Source: Nitrosomonas sp. sh817
GTDB taxonomy: Bacteria > Pseudomonadota > Gammaproteobacteria > Burkholderiales > Nitrosomonadaceae
Length of the DNA stretch: 64,000 nucleotides
Direction of reading: 5' to 3'
NCBI RefSeq assembly: GCF_030908545.1
Contig: NZ_CP133083.1
Location: 2,675,691 to 2,739,690, forward strand
A program made the translations under genes and the position numbers. The notes beneath the pieces are model-generated. The model worked only from the letters and a program-made list of their open reading frames with translations, did no database searches and was not told the DNA's origin. How positions within the stretch are numbered: position 1 is the stretch's first letter; each line of letters begins with the position of its first letter. This document shows positions 19,388-29,818 of this stretch, piece after piece.

Positions 19388-19897
19388 TCAGACCTCAACA
19401 ATTCCCTGCAACTCCTGAAACAACAAGCGGAAGCTCTTCGGCGGTTTTTCGGCGGCTTTTTCCTTTTGCGCGTTGCGGATCAGCAGCCGCAGGCGCTGCA
19501 AGTCGGCTTGCGGGTATTGTTTGGCGAATTCGGTGAGCGCGTGTTCATCGCTTAACAAGCGTTCACGCCAGCGCTCCAATTGATGCAGCCGGGCGGTTTG
19601 TTGTTTGGAGTTTTGCTGCCAGGAGTCGAGCTTTTCCTGGATCGGCGATGCATCGACTTCGCGCATCAAGCGGCCGATGTATTGCAGTTGCCGCCGCCGC
19701 GCGCCGTGTTTTTGCATGGGCCGAGCCAGCTTGATGGCGTCGACTAAAATTTCCGGCAGGTCAAACTCGGCCAGTTTCTTCGGATCGAGTTCCACCAGCT
19801 GCTCGCCGATTGCCTGTAAATCGTGCATATCTTTTTTGCGTTGCGTTTTGCTCGGCGCGATTGCTTCGTTATCATCGTGTTGCGGTTCTTTTTGCAC
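19388..19897 (-). CDS. darP: Ribosome-associated protein DarP (YjgA, DUF615)
   Basis: 169 residues of the DUF615/YjgA family, now DarP, which assists late 50S ribosomal subunit assembly. Highly charged and helical, with the family stretch QLVELDPKKLAEFDLPE, then KHGARRRQLQYIGRLMR (basic RNA-contact region). It is divergent from pmbA, an arrangement kept in many proteobacteria. Confidence 0.92.
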   Translation of the reverse strand: MQKEPQHDDNEAIAPSKTQRKKDMHDLQAIGEQLVELDPKKLAEFDLPEILVDAIKLARPMQKHGARRRQLQYIGRLMREVDASPIQEKLDSWQQNSKQQTARLHQLERWRERLLSDEHALTEFAKQYPQADLQRLRLLIRNAQKEKAAEKPPKSFRLLFQELQGIVEV

Positions 19898-19984
19898 GGT
19901 AACCTGTGTAATGCGGTATCAAGAAGCTGTTATCATAGCTTCCTCGTTTAAGATTCGCTTATATTTTCATTCTAATTGTACGAC

Positions 19985-21343
19985 ATGAATAACCTGACTG
20001 TTTCCGATACCCGATTTTCCTATTCCCTCAGCACGCTGCAACAAATCGCCCGCGATATTTTGCAACACGCTCAAAAAGGCGGCGCCAGCGCTTGCGAAAC
20101 CAACGTTTCCGATGGCTTCGGCCAGACTGTCACGGTGCGGCAGCATGAAGTGGAAACGATTGAATACAATCGCGATAAAGGCTTGTCGGTTACTGTCTAC
20201 ATCGAGCAGAAACGCGGTCATGCCAGCACCTCCGATTTCTCACCGCAGGCAATCAGCGACACCGTTGCCGCAGCGTTGTCGATTGCGCGTTATACCGCGG
20301 ACGATGATTGCGCCGGTCTGGCGGATGCCGAGCTGCTGGCAAAAGACTATCCGAGCCTGAATTTGTATTACCCGTGGCAAATCAGCGTCGAAGAAGCCAT
20401 CGAACTGGCCAAGCAATGCGAACAATCCGGTTTTGCCGCCGATAAGCGCATCGCCAATTCCGAAGGCGCGAGCGTTTCCGTCAGCGAATCGCAGTTTATT
20501 TATGCCAACAGCCTGGGATTCATGGGTGGATACCCATTATCGCGCCACAGCATCAGTTGCGCGATGATCGCCGAGCAAGGCGATAGTAAACAGCGCGATT
20601 ACTGGTACAGCGTAGTGCGCGATGCGGCGGATCTGGAAACCGTCGAAAGCATCGGACGAAAAGCCGGTGAACGAAGCGCAGCACGCCTGGGTGCCAGAAA
20701 AATCAGCACCTGCGAAGTGCCGGTTCTGTTCGAAGCGCCCATTGCATCGGGCTTGTTCGGACATTTTGCTTCTGCAATATCCGGTAACAACTTGTACCGG
20801 AAATCTTCTTTTCTGATCGACAGCATCGGCCAGCAAGTCTTTGCGCCGGATGTTCAGATTGTGGAGTTACCGCATTTGCACAAAGGCTTGGCGAGTGGTC
20901 CGTTTGACGATGACGGCGTCGCCACCCTTGACCGTCATGTGGTGGAAAACGGCATTGTGCAAGGTTATTTCCTCGGCAGCTATTCCGCGCGCAAACTCGG
21001 CATGCGCACGACCGGCAACGCCGGCGGCACGCACAACCTGATCATGAAAAATGGCACCCCTCTGTCTTTCCAGGGTCTTTTAAAGAAAATGGATACCGGC
21101 CTGCTGGTCACCGAGTTACTGGGGCACGGCATTAACCCGGTGACCGGGGATTATTCCCGGGGTGCTTCCGGATTCTGGGTTGAAAACGGCGCCATCCGCT
21201 ATCCGGTGGAAGAAATCACCATTGCCGGCAATCTGAAGGATATGTTCCGCGGAATCATTGCAATCGGCGATGATGTCATCGTGCGCGGCTCGAAGCAATG
21301 CGGTTCGGTATTGATCGACCGCATGACCGTTGCCGGCGGCTGA
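19985..21343 (+). CDS. pmbA: Metalloprotease PmbA/TldE
   Basis: TldE subunit of the TldD-TldE heterodimeric protease, which processes modified peptides and degrades unfolded peptides in the cytoplasm. It has the family landmarks SSFLIDSIGQQVF, GPFDDDGVAT and the C-terminal GVNP-like stretch GHGINPVTGDYSRGASGFWVENG. TldE lacks the zinc-binding HExxxH of TldD, and none is seen here. I prefer ATG 19985 (MNNLTV); the frame also has ATG 19976. About 452 residues. Convergent with lctP, the stops being 6 bases apart. Confidence 0.93.
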   Translation: MNNLTVSDTRFSYSLSTLQQIARDILQHAQKGGASACETNVSDGFGQTVTVRQHEVETIEYNRDKGLSVTVYIEQKRGHASTSDFSPQAISDTVAAALSIARYTADDDCAGLADAELLAKDYPSLNLYYPWQISVEEAIELAKQCEQSGFAADKRIANSEGASVSVSESQFIYANSLGFMGGYPLSRHSISCAMIAEQGDSKQRDYWYSVVRDAADLETVESIGRKAGERSAARLGARKISTCEVPVLFEAPIASGLFGHFASAISGNNLYRKSSFLIDSIGQQVFAPDVQIVELPHLHKGLASGPFDDDGVATLDRHVVENGIVQGYFLGSYSARKLGMRTTGNAGGTHNLIMKNGTPLSFQGLLKKMDTGLLVTELLGHGINPVTGDYSRGASGFWVENGAIRYPVEEITIAGNLKDMFRGIIAIGDDVIVRGSKQCGSVLIDRMTVAGG

Positions 21344-21349
21344 CGGCGC

Positions 21350-23053
21350 TCAAAACCGCTGCATCAAAGGATCGGTAACGCCCAATCCGTTAATCGCAAT
21401 CATTGCGATTGCCCCGGTTACGATCAGATAGTACAGCGTCGGAACAACGGTCATGCGGATGGTTTCGCCTTCGCGGCCGAGCAAGCCGACTGTCGCGGAA
21501 GCGGCCACCACGTTATGAATTGCGATCATGTTACCGGCCGCCGCCCCGGCTGCTTGCACCGCCACCAGCAGCGCGCTGGACACACCGATCAATTGCGCGG
21601 TATCAAATTGGAATTGTGCCAGCATCAAGTTCGACACGGTATTGGATCCGGCGATGAAAGCACCGAGCGCACCCACCGACGGCGCGAAAAACGGATAAAC
21701 CGCGCCGACACTATCGGCAACGAGTTGCGCCATCGCCTGCGGCATCGCCGGCAAACCCGCCAGATTCTCGCCGGAATTGATCAGAATGCGTACCATCGGT
21801 ACCGTGAAAATCAACACAAAACCGGCGCCGATCAGGGTTTGAGCCGATTCTTTAACCGCCATTTTGAGTTCGGCGAATTGCATGCGGTGCAGAAAAAAAG
21901 TCACCAGCACCACCAGGATCATCAATCCGCCCGGCTGATAAAGCAACGCGATGCTGCCGGAAATACCGGTTTCACCGAGGATATCATCCCAGTCCAGCAC
22001 GCCGTGCTGATTCAGCCACGATTTGAGTCCGTCATGGGCACGCGACACTACCAGCAATAACGCCAGCAGCCCGTACGGGCACCATGCCGCAACCAGCGAT
22101 ACCGGTGTTTTTGCCGCCAGGCTTTCCAGCCGGATGTCGATACTGCCCAGCCATTTCGATGGCCAATCGCGGGCTTCAGGAAAATCCCACGGCTGCCTGG
22201 GGATCAAGAACCCAGTGCGCGCTGCCGGTACAACGATCGCCAATCCGATCATGGCACCGGTCAATGAGGGAAATTCCGGTCCCAGAAAAACACCCGCCAA
22301 CGCATACGGCACCACGAAAGCCAGCCCGGCAAAAAGCGCAAACGGCGCGATCGCCAATCCTTCGCGCCAGGATTGATCTCGACCGAAAAAACGCGTCAGC
22401 ATCGTGCACATCAGCAACGGCATTAATAAGCCCGCGACAGCATGTATCAATGCAACCTCTGATGTGATCATTTGGTATAGCGCATCCCAGCTTGAGCCGT
22501 GTTCGATCAGCCGCTCGCTGATGGCCGTTTGGTCCAGTCCGCCGGTAACGCCGACGACGATCGGCGTGCCCACCGCGCCGAACGACACCGGTGTCGATTG
22601 CACCATCATGCCGGCCATCACCGCCGCCAAAGCCGGAAACCCCAACGCCACCAGCAGCGGCGCCACCACCGCCGCCGGTGTGCCGAATCCCGATGCGCCT
22701 TCGATAAAACATCCCAGCAACCATGCCACGATGATGACCTGCACGCGCCGGTCCGGGCTGATGTTTGAAAATCCGCGCCGGATCGTAGTAATTGCACCTG
22801 AGTGTTTCAAGGTATTGAGCAGCAGAATCGCGCCGAAAATGATCCACAAGATCGAACCGGTCAGAATCAATCCTTGCAAAGCGGATGCGATCACGCGATT
22901 GACGGTCATGCCCCACACGACCAGCGCAATCGCTACGGTGACGGCAAACACCAACGGCATGGCGCGCCGCGCGGGCCAGTTGAACCCCACCAGCAATACC
23001 GCGGCCAACCCGAGCGGCAAAAAAGCGAAGAGTGGATAGATCGATTCAGGCAC
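21350..23053 (-). CDS. lctP: L-lactate permease (LctP family)
   Basis: Inner-membrane proton symporter for lactate or glycolate, with about 12-14 hydrophobic helices over 568 residues. Family motifs include [31 protein letters not shown] and [13 protein letters not shown] chose GTG 23053 because AGGAT lies 7 bases upstream and the product then begins directly before the first helix; the frame continues to 23167 with a non-hydrophobic leader. An acid transporter in an ammonia oxidiser would allow uptake of small organic acids. The paired tusA gene lies 120 bases upstream on the same strand. Confidence 0.88.
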   Translation of the reverse strand: MPESIYPLFAFLPLGLAAVLLVGFNWPARRAMPLVFAVTVAIALVVWGMTVNRVIASALQGLILTGSILWIIFGAILLLNTLKHSGAITTIRRGFSNISPDRRVQVIIVAWLLGCFIEGASGFGTPAAVVAPLLVALGFPALAAVMAGMMVQSTPVSFGAVGTPIVVGVTGGLDQTAISERLIEHGSSWDALYQMITSEVALIHAVAGLLMPLLMCTMLTRFFGRDQSWREGLAIAPFALFAGLAFVVPYALAGVFLGPEFPSLTGAMIGLAIVVPAARTGFLIPRQPWDFPEARDWPSKWLGSIDIRLESLAAKTPVSLVAAWCPYGLLALLLVVSRAHDGLKSWLNQHGVLDWDDILGETGISGSIALLYQPGGLMILVVLVTFFLHRMQFAELKMAVKESAQTLIGAGFVLIFTVPMVRILINSGENLAGLPAMPQAMAQLVADSVGAVYPFFAPSVGALGAFIAGSNTVSNLMLAQFQFDTAQLIGVSSALLVAVQAAGAAAGNMIAIHNVVAASATVGLLGREGETIRMTVVPTLYYLIVTGAIAMIAINGLGVTDPLMQRF

Positions 23054-23176
23054 AACCGTTATCCTGTTAAATGCCGCGCGATCCCGGGCGAAATAATGCA
23101 TCGGCTTGTTGTACCCGCAGCCAACAACCGGAAGCGATGGCATCAAACCATTTTGGACACGGAGCACGCACGGGGA

Positions 23177-23407
23177 TTAGCGTTTTTTCAGCACAAAAAC
23201 AAACTCATCCGCCGTCTGCGACATCGACAGCAGCGCATGACCGGTTTGTTCGGCGAATACTTGAAAGTCGATCACCGAACCTTTATCGGTGGCAATAATC
23301 CGCAAAATTTGCCCGCTCGACATCGCCGCCAGCGATTGCTTGGTTCGTAAAATCGGCAGCGGGCAAACCAAACCGCGGGCATCCAATTCCTTATCGATAT
23401 CTCGCAT
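23177..23407 (-). CDS. TusA/SirA-family sulfur carrier protein
   Basis: 76-residue sulfurtransferase-like protein. The signature is LDARGLVCPLPILRTKQ with the sulfur-carrying Cys15 in CPLP. Known members pass persulfide sulfur to tRNA thiolation (TusA), to molybdenum cofactor synthesis or to sulfur oxidation; the context does not tell which. It precedes lctP on the same strand. The divergent 23546 PEP-CTERM gene begins 138 bases away. Confidence 0.87.
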   Translation of the reverse strand: MRDIDKELDARGLVCPLPILRTKQSLAAMSSGQILRIIATDKGSVIDFQVFAEQTGHALLSMSQTADEFVFVLKKR

Positions 23408-23545
23408 TTTTTAACATGTGTGTTGGAATCAAATGCGCAGTGTGATTTTTATCACAGACTGCGGCATTGATTCTTCGTAAACTGGTCAATACTACCAAAA
23501 GTTAATTGTATCTTTGTTTCTATCTTCTCTTCAGCAGGAGGCCAT

Positions 23546-24367
23546 ATGCCGACCAACAACCTTTCTCTAAAATCAGCGTATTGCCGATTCGGCTTGCTTT
23601 TACTGTCAGGCATGCTCTTAACAAGCGCGGCAAGCGCGGCATCTTTCGTTTTGGATAGCTTCGATGCGCCAACGCCCAAAGAATTTACCGTAATCACTAC
23701 CGCCGGCGATTTCACTACACCCGGCGCAGCCGGTGAAATTCAAACTTCCACGCCATCCGTACCCGGCGGCGTCCGCGAAGCCTTTTTACATGTTTACAAT
23801 AATCCGTTACATAGCGTATCCGTGCTGCAGGTTGGCGATGGCAATCTCAGTGTCGCGCAGGGAACGGGCGCCATGGCCGAAACATTGATCAATTACGGCG
23901 CTTTCACCAGACCAACCGGCGATCCGTCGGTGGGCGGACCGCTGCTGAATTTGGATCTATCCGAGTATAACGCGCTGCAGTTTAATTTTTCGGGTGTGGA
24001 AGATGCATTGAATCTGGTCGCGGTATTTTATACCTCAGCGCCATTGGATCCATCCAGTCCGCTTTATTATTCACAGTCCGGACTAAACATTGCGCCGGGC
24101 ATTCCAGGGGGACCGCTATCCGTAAACCTGGACGTATCCAACAACTTGGCTTTCAATTGGGATCAAGTCGACGGCATCGCGATCTTAATCAATCGTTCCG
24201 GACCGATACCAAGCACTTCCTATACACTGGATCACGTGAGCTTTGAAACCGTAACGCCGGTTCCGGAACCGCAGGCTTGGATCATGCTGCTCATCGGACT
24301 CACCGCGCTGCCGCTATTCAGACCCCGTAGCTTACAACGCTTGTTAACCAGACGGCCAATCTCATAA
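23546..24367 (+). CDS. PEP-CTERM-sorted exported protein
   Basis: 273 residues, exported. Signal peptide at residues 10-31 ending ASAAS; then a beta-rich region of unknown fold; and a C-terminal VPEPQAWIMLLIGLTALPLF followed by Arg-rich residues, the PEP-CTERM sorting signal that is cut by an exosortase. An AGGAGG ribosome site precedes ATG 23546. Proteins of this class are released to the surface or matrix. The last residues are more diverged from the common MLLAGLGLLG form than in the other copies here. Convergent with the large kinase. Confidence 0.84.
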   Translation: MPTNNLSLKSAYCRFGLLLLSGMLLTSAASAASFVLDSFDAPTPKEFTVITTAGDFTTPGAAGEIQTSTPSVPGGVREAFLHVYNNPLHSVSVLQVGDGNLSVAQGTGAMAETLINYGAFTRPTGDPSVGGPLLNLDLSEYNALQFNFSGVEDALNLVAVFYTSAPLDPSSPLYYSQSGLNIAPGIPGGPLSVNLDVSNNLAFNWDQVDGIAILINRSGPIPSTSYTLDHVSFETVTPVPEPQAWIMLLIGLTALPLFRPRSLQRLLTRRPIS

Positions 24368-24550
24368 CGATCACCTCCAGGCCGGGCATTGAGAAATCTA
24401 TCGGAAACTGTCGTTGCCAACAACCACAGGCAGGATACCATCACAGCAAAACCGATAGCCGCTTTATGTCCGGCCAAACGCTCTCGATCTTATTAAAAAA
24501 ACGCTGATTAATCGACTGCACGAGCGAATCGATAAACCGTCTCCAGCCGC
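24368..24550. other. Intergenic stretch between convergent genes
   Basis: 183 bases between the PEP-CTERM gene and the 3' end of the kinase gene. A shadow ORF on the minus strand has no support. No perfect hairpin terminator seen. Confidence 0.4.
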
Positions 24551-27500
24551 TCATTTTTTCACGCCATGACCGCTCTCACCCTCGCGTGACCCTTCTTTAC
24601 CGAAAAGCGCAATCACGAGATTAACCAAACTCGACGGTACAAAAGGTTTATGCAAAATACCAATAGCATTATCCGTCTCGGATCTTCTTGAGAACTCCGG
24701 ATCCAGAGAATTGGTCATCAGAATGATTTTGGGTCTAACAGGCGCTGGCAGCGCCATTGCAATCGCCTTACATGCATCCCGTCCGTCAGCGCCGGTATCG
24801 CGTAGGGTAAACAACATCAAATCGTATCTCAGTGAGCCTTCACCCGTCAGTTGCCCGGCCGCCTGCTCAACATTCTCTACAGCAGTCACTTGCCAGCCGA
24901 ATGACTGCGTTGTTTCAGCCAATACCTTGCGCGTCACCGCGTGATCATCGATCAGCATCACATTGAGTGCACGCAGGGTTTCCGGAATAACCACCCAAGG
25001 CTGGAAGTCAGTTGCGGGTAATTGCAATTTGACGATGCAACGAAAGCAACTGCCTTTGCCATATTCGCTTTCAACAACGATGTCGCCGCCCATTTGCCGG
25101 GCCAGTCTGCGGGAAATGGCAAGTCCCAGGCCGCTACCGCCAAAACGGCGGGTGATGGAGGAATCCGCTTGTGAAAATGCTTCAAAAAGATTTTCCATTT
25201 GCTCCGGCTTGATCCCGATGCCGGTGTCGCTCACGCTGAAAATCAGTTTGACGGTATCCGCACGGCCCGTCTTTTCAATCGCGATGCGGATAATTACTTC
25301 GCCTTGATCGGTAAACTTGATCGCATTATTGATAAGGTTGACTAAAATTTGACTTAATCGCAGTGGATCGCCGGAAAAGTATCTAGGCACATCGGGCGCG
25401 ATGTAAAACATGACATCGATGGCTTTGTCCTTTACCGCTGTAGATCCGATCGCCGACAAATTCTCCAGAATATTATCCAAGTCAACCGGAATGTTATCCA
25501 ATTCAATTTTATTGGCTTCAATCTTGGAGTAGTCCAAAATATCGCTAATGACACCCAGTAATATCTTGGAGGATCCCTCGATATTCCGGAGAAACATGCT
25601 TTGCTGGGAATCGAGCGCGGTTTTTCCTAGTAAATAGGCCATACCGATCACAGCATTCATCGGAGTACGGATTTCATGCGACATCATCGCAAGAAAACGG
25701 GTTTTCGCGATACTGGCTGCTTCCGCCTGGCGGCGCGCTTCAATCAGCATCGCTTCACGCTCTTTTTGTTCCGTAATATCCTGATGCGTACCGAACATCA
25801 TCAGCGGTTTACCATCTTCCGTCCAGCTCGTAACTTTGCCGCGATCCAGCACCCAGACCCAATGACCGGCTTTATGGCGCATCCGCGCTTCGAACTCGTA
25901 ATAAGAAATTTTTCCGGCAAAATGATCTTTCAGGATCGCCTCGGATTGCTTTAGATCATCCGGATGCGCATAGCTAAGCCAGGTTTCGATCGAGGTTGGA
26001 GCCAATTCGTCGAGGGTATAACCGATGATTTCAGCCCAACGCTCATTAAAAATCACTTCCCCCGTTTGTACATTCCATTCCCAGGTACCGATATGCGTGC
26101 CTTCAATAATATTGGACAGACGCAGACGTTGATATTCGATTTCTTTTTCACGTAACTTCCGTTTGGTGATTTCCCGTGACGATGCATAAATCAATTGCTT
26201 GCCTGAAATTTCTATTCTTCGCGCATTGATCTCAACGTCGATGATGACGCCATCCTTACGGCGGTGCAGCGTCTCGAAAACGCGCGGAGTTCTCGATACC
26301 TCGCGCACGGCATCGATCAATTTATCTTTCGGAATCATGGCATCCCAGTCCATGACATTGAGCCGGGCGGTTTCCTCGTTGGAATAACCCAGCATCTTCG
26401 CAAACGAGTGGCTGAATTCCACGATATTGCCGTCTTCGTCCAGAATATGCACGCCATCGCTGGCGTGCTCGAGCAAAGCCGCAAATTTCAGCGAAATATT
26501 CTTCAATTCGGTAATGTCAGTCGCGTAACCGTTCCAAACGATACTGCCGTCCGCTTGTTTTTCCGGTTTGGATTGCGCGTGTATCCAGCGGAATTCATTA
26601 TGCGGGGTAATGATCCGGAAATCGGCATACCAATCGCTTAAGGTATCGGTGGATTCCCGGATCGAGCGGTCGATTAACCCGGAATCTTGCGGATGAATAG
26701 CGGAAAAGATTGCAGAAGCATCCACAACCACGCTTTCCGGGGTTATTCCGAAAATTCCGGTAATGCCCTTACTGGCATACGGCACACACACCCGCCCATC
26801 CGGGAAGCGCTGAAACTGGTAAATAAAACCGGGAATGCTATTGGATAAGTCCTCAAGAAACTTATGACTTCTAAAAAGTTGATTTTCCAGATTCTTGCGC
26901 AAGGTGATATCGACCAAGGTAATCAAGCGATGCTTGTGAGATGCGCCCGATCCCAGTGATGACGCAGAAGCGATCACGCTCCGTTCAGAGCCATCCTTGC
27001 AGCGGATCACCACATCGAACGGCTCGAAACCGATGCCGCCGCGGGATGATTTTTCCAAATGTTCATTCCAGGTGGTTTTCACCCATTGACGGTAGGATGG
27101 ATCCGGGTATGCTTTGAGCCACCACTCCGCTAATACCGGGATATCGTTCAAGGTATAACCAAACGATTGAATAAACGCTTTATTAAGAAATACGATATTT
27201 TGCTGATCATCGTTGATCGCTTTAGGTATCGGCGAGGAATCGATTATCGTATATAACCTGGCTTCGCTTTCCCGCAATGCTTTCTCGACTTGATTACGTT
27301 CGGCGAACAGTACACTGACAAATTGCGCCGTCAGCGAAATACCCAGAATAAAGATATTCATGTCGAGAATATGCAAGCTTTGCGTTTCGACAAAGGGTCC
27401 GAAGCCACGCGCCGTCTCGTACAAGGCGAGTACAGTAATGCCGCTGCAAATCAACGACACCACAGCCAAATTACTTGCTATCGCAATCCACAGCAAAAGC

Positions 27501-28177
27501 GGCACATAAATCACCAGGGCAAGCGCAATCCCGCTTAAAGCGGTATCGCCGAAAACCAGCCAGGTAGCCGGCAGCATCAGCATCAGCGGGATAATTGCGC
27601 TCATGATGGCTTGCTGGAAATCCTTAAACCGGCCCGGAGACGAAAATACTACCAGCAAAAATGGCGTCACCAGAAACTGCCCCAAGCTATTTCCGAACCA
27701 CCAATAAACCCATGCCAACTGAAAATTTTGCGATGCCTCAATGGCATTAAAGAAAAACAGCGTGGCTGTTCCCAAGCTGGCGCTGAACGGTTGCAAAATC
27801 AAAAAAATCAACGCCACCAGCCGGCCTAAGTGGTGAACGTCGTTTAACGCCGGATTCATTCCCCAACGCTTGAACATCACCGCCCCAAGGACGGCTTCCA
27901 TGCTATTGATAGCGGCAATCATGAGCGACGGCAGAAGATCAAGACCGGTACTCAAAGCCAATGCCCATTGGCCCAGAAAGACACCAGGCCAAACCTTACG
28001 GCCCAGCAAAATAACCGCAGCCAGCGCAATCCCTTCGGATACAAAAAAAACCGGTGTGACAATAAAATGAGATACAGCGGTAATAAAACTGAGATGGCCA
28101 AAAACAAAATACAAACCGGCCAGTCCCAATAGCTGTAAAAAATACCTTCGATTGAAAAAGCTGTTGCTACTTGCCAT
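24551..28177 (-). CDS. MASE1-PAS hybrid histidine kinase with a degenerate receiver
   Basis: A 1208-residue membrane sensor kinase. Residues 1-295 form a MASE1-type domain with about eight helices. Four PAS domains follow (near 300-420, 440-555, 560-680, 690-810). The kinase core has the phospho-accepting His834 in MMSHEIRTP, the N box [12 protein letters not shown] near 950, G1 DTGIGI near 980 and G2 [11 protein letters not shown] near 1010. The C-terminal receiver starts at [11 protein letters not shown] (Asp1077, Asp1078) and keeps the Thr and the LHKPF Lys, but the position of the phospho-acceptor Asp is Thr1124 (DLMLFTLRD). The receiver therefore cannot take phosphate in the usual way; output presumably goes to a separate regulator. 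No response regulator adjoins it. Confidence 0.9.
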   Translation of the reverse strand: MASSNSFFNRRYFLQLLGLAGLYFVFGHLSFITAVSHFIVTPVFFVSEGIALAAVILLGRKVWPGVFLGQWALALSTGLDLLPSLMIAAINSMEAVLGAVMFKRWGMNPALNDVHHLGRLVALIFLILQPFSASLGTATLFFFNAIEASQNFQLAWVYWWFGNSLGQFLVTPFLLVVFSSPGRFKDFQQAIMSAIIPLMLMLPATWLVFGDTALSGIALALVIYVPLLLWIAIASNLAVVSLICSGITVLALYETARGFGPFVETQSLHILDMNIFILGISLTAQFVSVLFAERNQVEKALRESEARLYTIIDSSPIPKAINDDQQNIVFLNKAFIQSFGYTLNDIPVLAEWWLKAYPDPSYRQWVKTTWNEHLEKSSRGGIGFEPFDVVIRCKDGSERSVIASASSLGSGASHKHRLITLVDITLRKNLENQLFRSHKFLEDLSNSIPGFIYQFQRFPDGRVCVPYASKGITGIFGITPESVVVDASAIFSAIHPQDSGLIDRSIRESTDTLSDWYADFRIITPHNEFRWIHAQSKPEKQADGSIVWNGYATDITELKNISLKFAALLEHASDGVHILDEDGNIVEFSHSFAKMLGYSNEETARLNVMDWDAMIPKDKLIDAVREVSRTPRVFETLHRRKDGVIIDVEINARRIEISGKQLIYASSREITKRKLREKEIEYQRLRLSNIIEGTHIGTWEWNVQTGEVIFNERWAEIIGYTLDELAPTSIETWLSYAHPDDLKQSEAILKDHFAGKISYYEFEARMRHKAGHWVWVLDRGKVTSWTEDGKPLMMFGTHQDITEQKEREAMLIEARRQAEAASIAKTRFLAMMSHEIRTPMNAVIGMAYLLGKTALDSQQSMFLRNIEGSSKILLGVISDILDYSKIEANKIELDNIPVDLDNILENLSAIGSTAVKDKAIDVMFYIAPDVPRYFSGDPLRLSQILVNLINNAIKFTDQGEVIIRIAIEKTGRADTVKLIFSVSDTGIGIKPEQMENLFEAFSQADSSITRRFGGSGLGLAISRRLARQMGGDIVVESEYGKGSCFRCIVKLQLPATDFQPWVVIPETLRALNVMLIDDHAVTRKVLAETTQSFGWQVTAVENVEQAAGQLTGEGSLRYDLMLFTLRDTGADGRDACKAIAMALPAPVRPKIILMTNSLDPEFSRRSETDNAIGILHKPFVPSSLVNLVIALFGKEGSREGESGHGVKK

Positions 28178-28575
28178 TACAAGCCATTGAGTAAATCGGT
28201 TGCAACATTACTGTCATAGTTGGGTACAAGAAATTTGCAGCTCCATCCGTCGCGTAAATCTGTTTACCGGCGCTGCTAACCGAGATATTCCAACATTCAA
28301 GGATGTTACGCAATCAAAATCGGAAGCTGATCCGGATGTGACCGCCACGATCGTGCGATCGCTGCGCCGCATTCGATATGTCCGCAATTTTTATTCGCGA
28401 ATAAAGCAATTTTAAAAAAAGAATAAACAGCATTTGTTTACTTTGCTCGCATAATCGGAAAAATAAATTTTTGCTAAGCTGGCAAGCAAATATCGTCGAA
28501 CTCGGGTGGCGCATCCTTCGAAATAATCGGAAAATAGCGGATGGAACCATTTATTCGAGTCAATATCAGACTTTT
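28178..28575. other. Divergent intergenic region
   Basis: About 400 bases between the kinase start and the zinc protease start. AT-rich, with no recognised motif. An in-frame upstream ATG at 28471 for the protease adds 35 residues with no family similarity. Confidence 0.4.
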
Positions 28576-29259
28576 ATGTTTTATTTGATACTGATCATCA
28601 TTATTACCGCCGTTATCGTTGGACCTTCTTACTGGGTTAAGCATACGCTCGCAAAATACAGCATTCCGGAAGACCGCTACCCCGGTACCGGCGCGGAATT
28701 GGCCCGCATCCTGCTGGATTGGGCAAAATTGCAAACCGTGAAGGTAGAATTAACGGACCAGGGGGATCATTACGATCCGATTGCAAAAGCCGTTCGGCTG
28801 ACAGCCGATAAATATAACGGTAAATCATTGACTGCAATCACCGTTGCGGCGCATGAAGTCGGTCATGCGATTCAGGATCGTGATGGTTATATGCCGTTGC
28901 GGTTGCGCACGCGTCTGGTGGAAATCGCCGCCCCGGTGGAAAAGCTGGGAGCAGCCATTTTAATGATTGCTCCGGTCATTACCGTCACCACCAAAGCCCC
29001 GGTCGCAGGCGCGCTATTTTTAGCGGGCGGTCTGTTAACATTAGGGTTTGCCACCATCATTCATTTCATCACCTTGCCGATGGAACTGCATGCCAGCTTC
29101 GCCCGCGCGCTGCCGATGCTGGAGCAAGGCGGCTATCTGATGGAAGGCGACGAGCCGCATGCCCGGAAAATATTACGTGCAGCAGCCTGGACTTACGTTT
29201 CGGCGTCCTTGATGACACTGCTCAATATCGCCCGATGGTGGGCAATTCTCCGCCGATAG
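28576..29259 (+). CDS. Membrane zinc metalloprotease, YugP family
   Basis: Integral membrane peptidase of the neutral zinc metallopeptidase family (YugP). ATG 28576 gives MFYLILIIIITAVIVGPSYWVKHT, the expected first helix. The catalytic motif is AAHEVGHAIQD (HExxH), with a third zinc ligand likely in the ELHAS stretch. Two more helices (near 125-165) and a C-terminal helix follow. 227 residues is typical. No partner genes adjacent; cellular substrate unknown. Confidence 0.86.
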   Translation: MFYLILIIIITAVIVGPSYWVKHTLAKYSIPEDRYPGTGAELARILLDWAKLQTVKVELTDQGDHYDPIAKAVRLTADKYNGKSLTAITVAAHEVGHAIQDRDGYMPLRLRTRLVEIAAPVEKLGAAILMIAPVITVTTKAPVAGALFLAGGLLTLGFATIIHFITLPMELHASFARALPMLEQGGYLMEGDEPHARKILRAAAWTYVSASLMTLLNIARWWAILRR

Positions 29260-29302
29260 TTGCTGACAGCCAACAAAATCCATTGCCTTGTGGCATGCCT
29301 TC

Positions 29303-29331
29303 TTGACCCTGTCATATAAGCAACTTACCAT
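29303..29331 (+). promoter_or_regulatory. Possible sigma-70 promoter of the secretion operon
   Basis: TTGACC at 29303-29308 and TACCAT at 29326-29331, with a 17-base spacer, 43 bases before the gspG start. It matches 5 of 6 at -35 and 4 of 6 at -10 by eye. Not tested. Confidence 0.35.
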
Positions 29332-29374
29332 GTGAAAGTTTAATATGATAAATCTTACTAGTTAAAGGAAAATT

Positions 29375-29809
29375 ATGATGTATCGGATTAGGCATCAAAA
29401 AACAAATAATATGCTGGGTTTCACATTGCTTGAGCTTCTCGTTGTAATGGTTATTATTGGTTTACTCGCTGCCTATGTCGGACCAAAATACTTTTCTCAG
29501 GTTGGCAAATCTGAAATCAAAATGGCGCAGGCGCAAATCGATGCCCTGGAGAAAGCTTTGCATCAATACCGCTTGGATGTCGGCAGCTACCCGGCCACCG
29601 AGCAAGGTTTGACAGCGTTGGTGACCCGCCCCAGCAATGAAGCAAGATGGCAAGGTCCCTATCTATCCAAACTGCCTCCAGCCGATCCGTGGGGACGCCC
29701 CTATGTTTACAAGTATCCGGGCGATCGCGCCGAATTTGATCTGCTTTCCTACGGCAAGGACGGGCAACCCGGCGGCGAAGGCGAAGCAGCCGATATCACC
29801 AATTGGTAG
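29375..29809 (+). CDS. gspG: Type II secretion major pseudopilin GspG
   Basis: Major pseudopilin that polymerises to push substrates through the secretin. Prepilin signal MLGFTLLELLVVMVIIGLLAAYVGP (Glu at +5), then the GspG-typical GKSEIKMAQAQIDALEKALHQYRLDVGSYPATEQGL and the C-terminal calcium-site segment with DPWGRPYVYKYPG and LLSYGKDGQPGGEGEAADI. The ribosome site AAAGGAAA precedes ATG 29375; ATG 29378 is also possible. First gene of an operon running to 39131. Confidence 0.94.
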   Translation: MMYRIRHQKTNNMLGFTLLELLVVMVIIGLLAAYVGPKYFSQVGKSEIKMAQAQIDALEKALHQYRLDVGSYPATEQGLTALVTRPSNEARWQGPYLSKLPPADPWGRPYVYKYPGDRAEFDLLSYGKDGQPGGEGEAADITNW

Positions 29810-29818
29810 AAATTGCTA

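Noticed and set aside
22176-22916. 246-codon open frame on the minus strand
   Set aside because: Out-of-frame shadow within lctP, composed of Arg/Gly/His-rich sequence.
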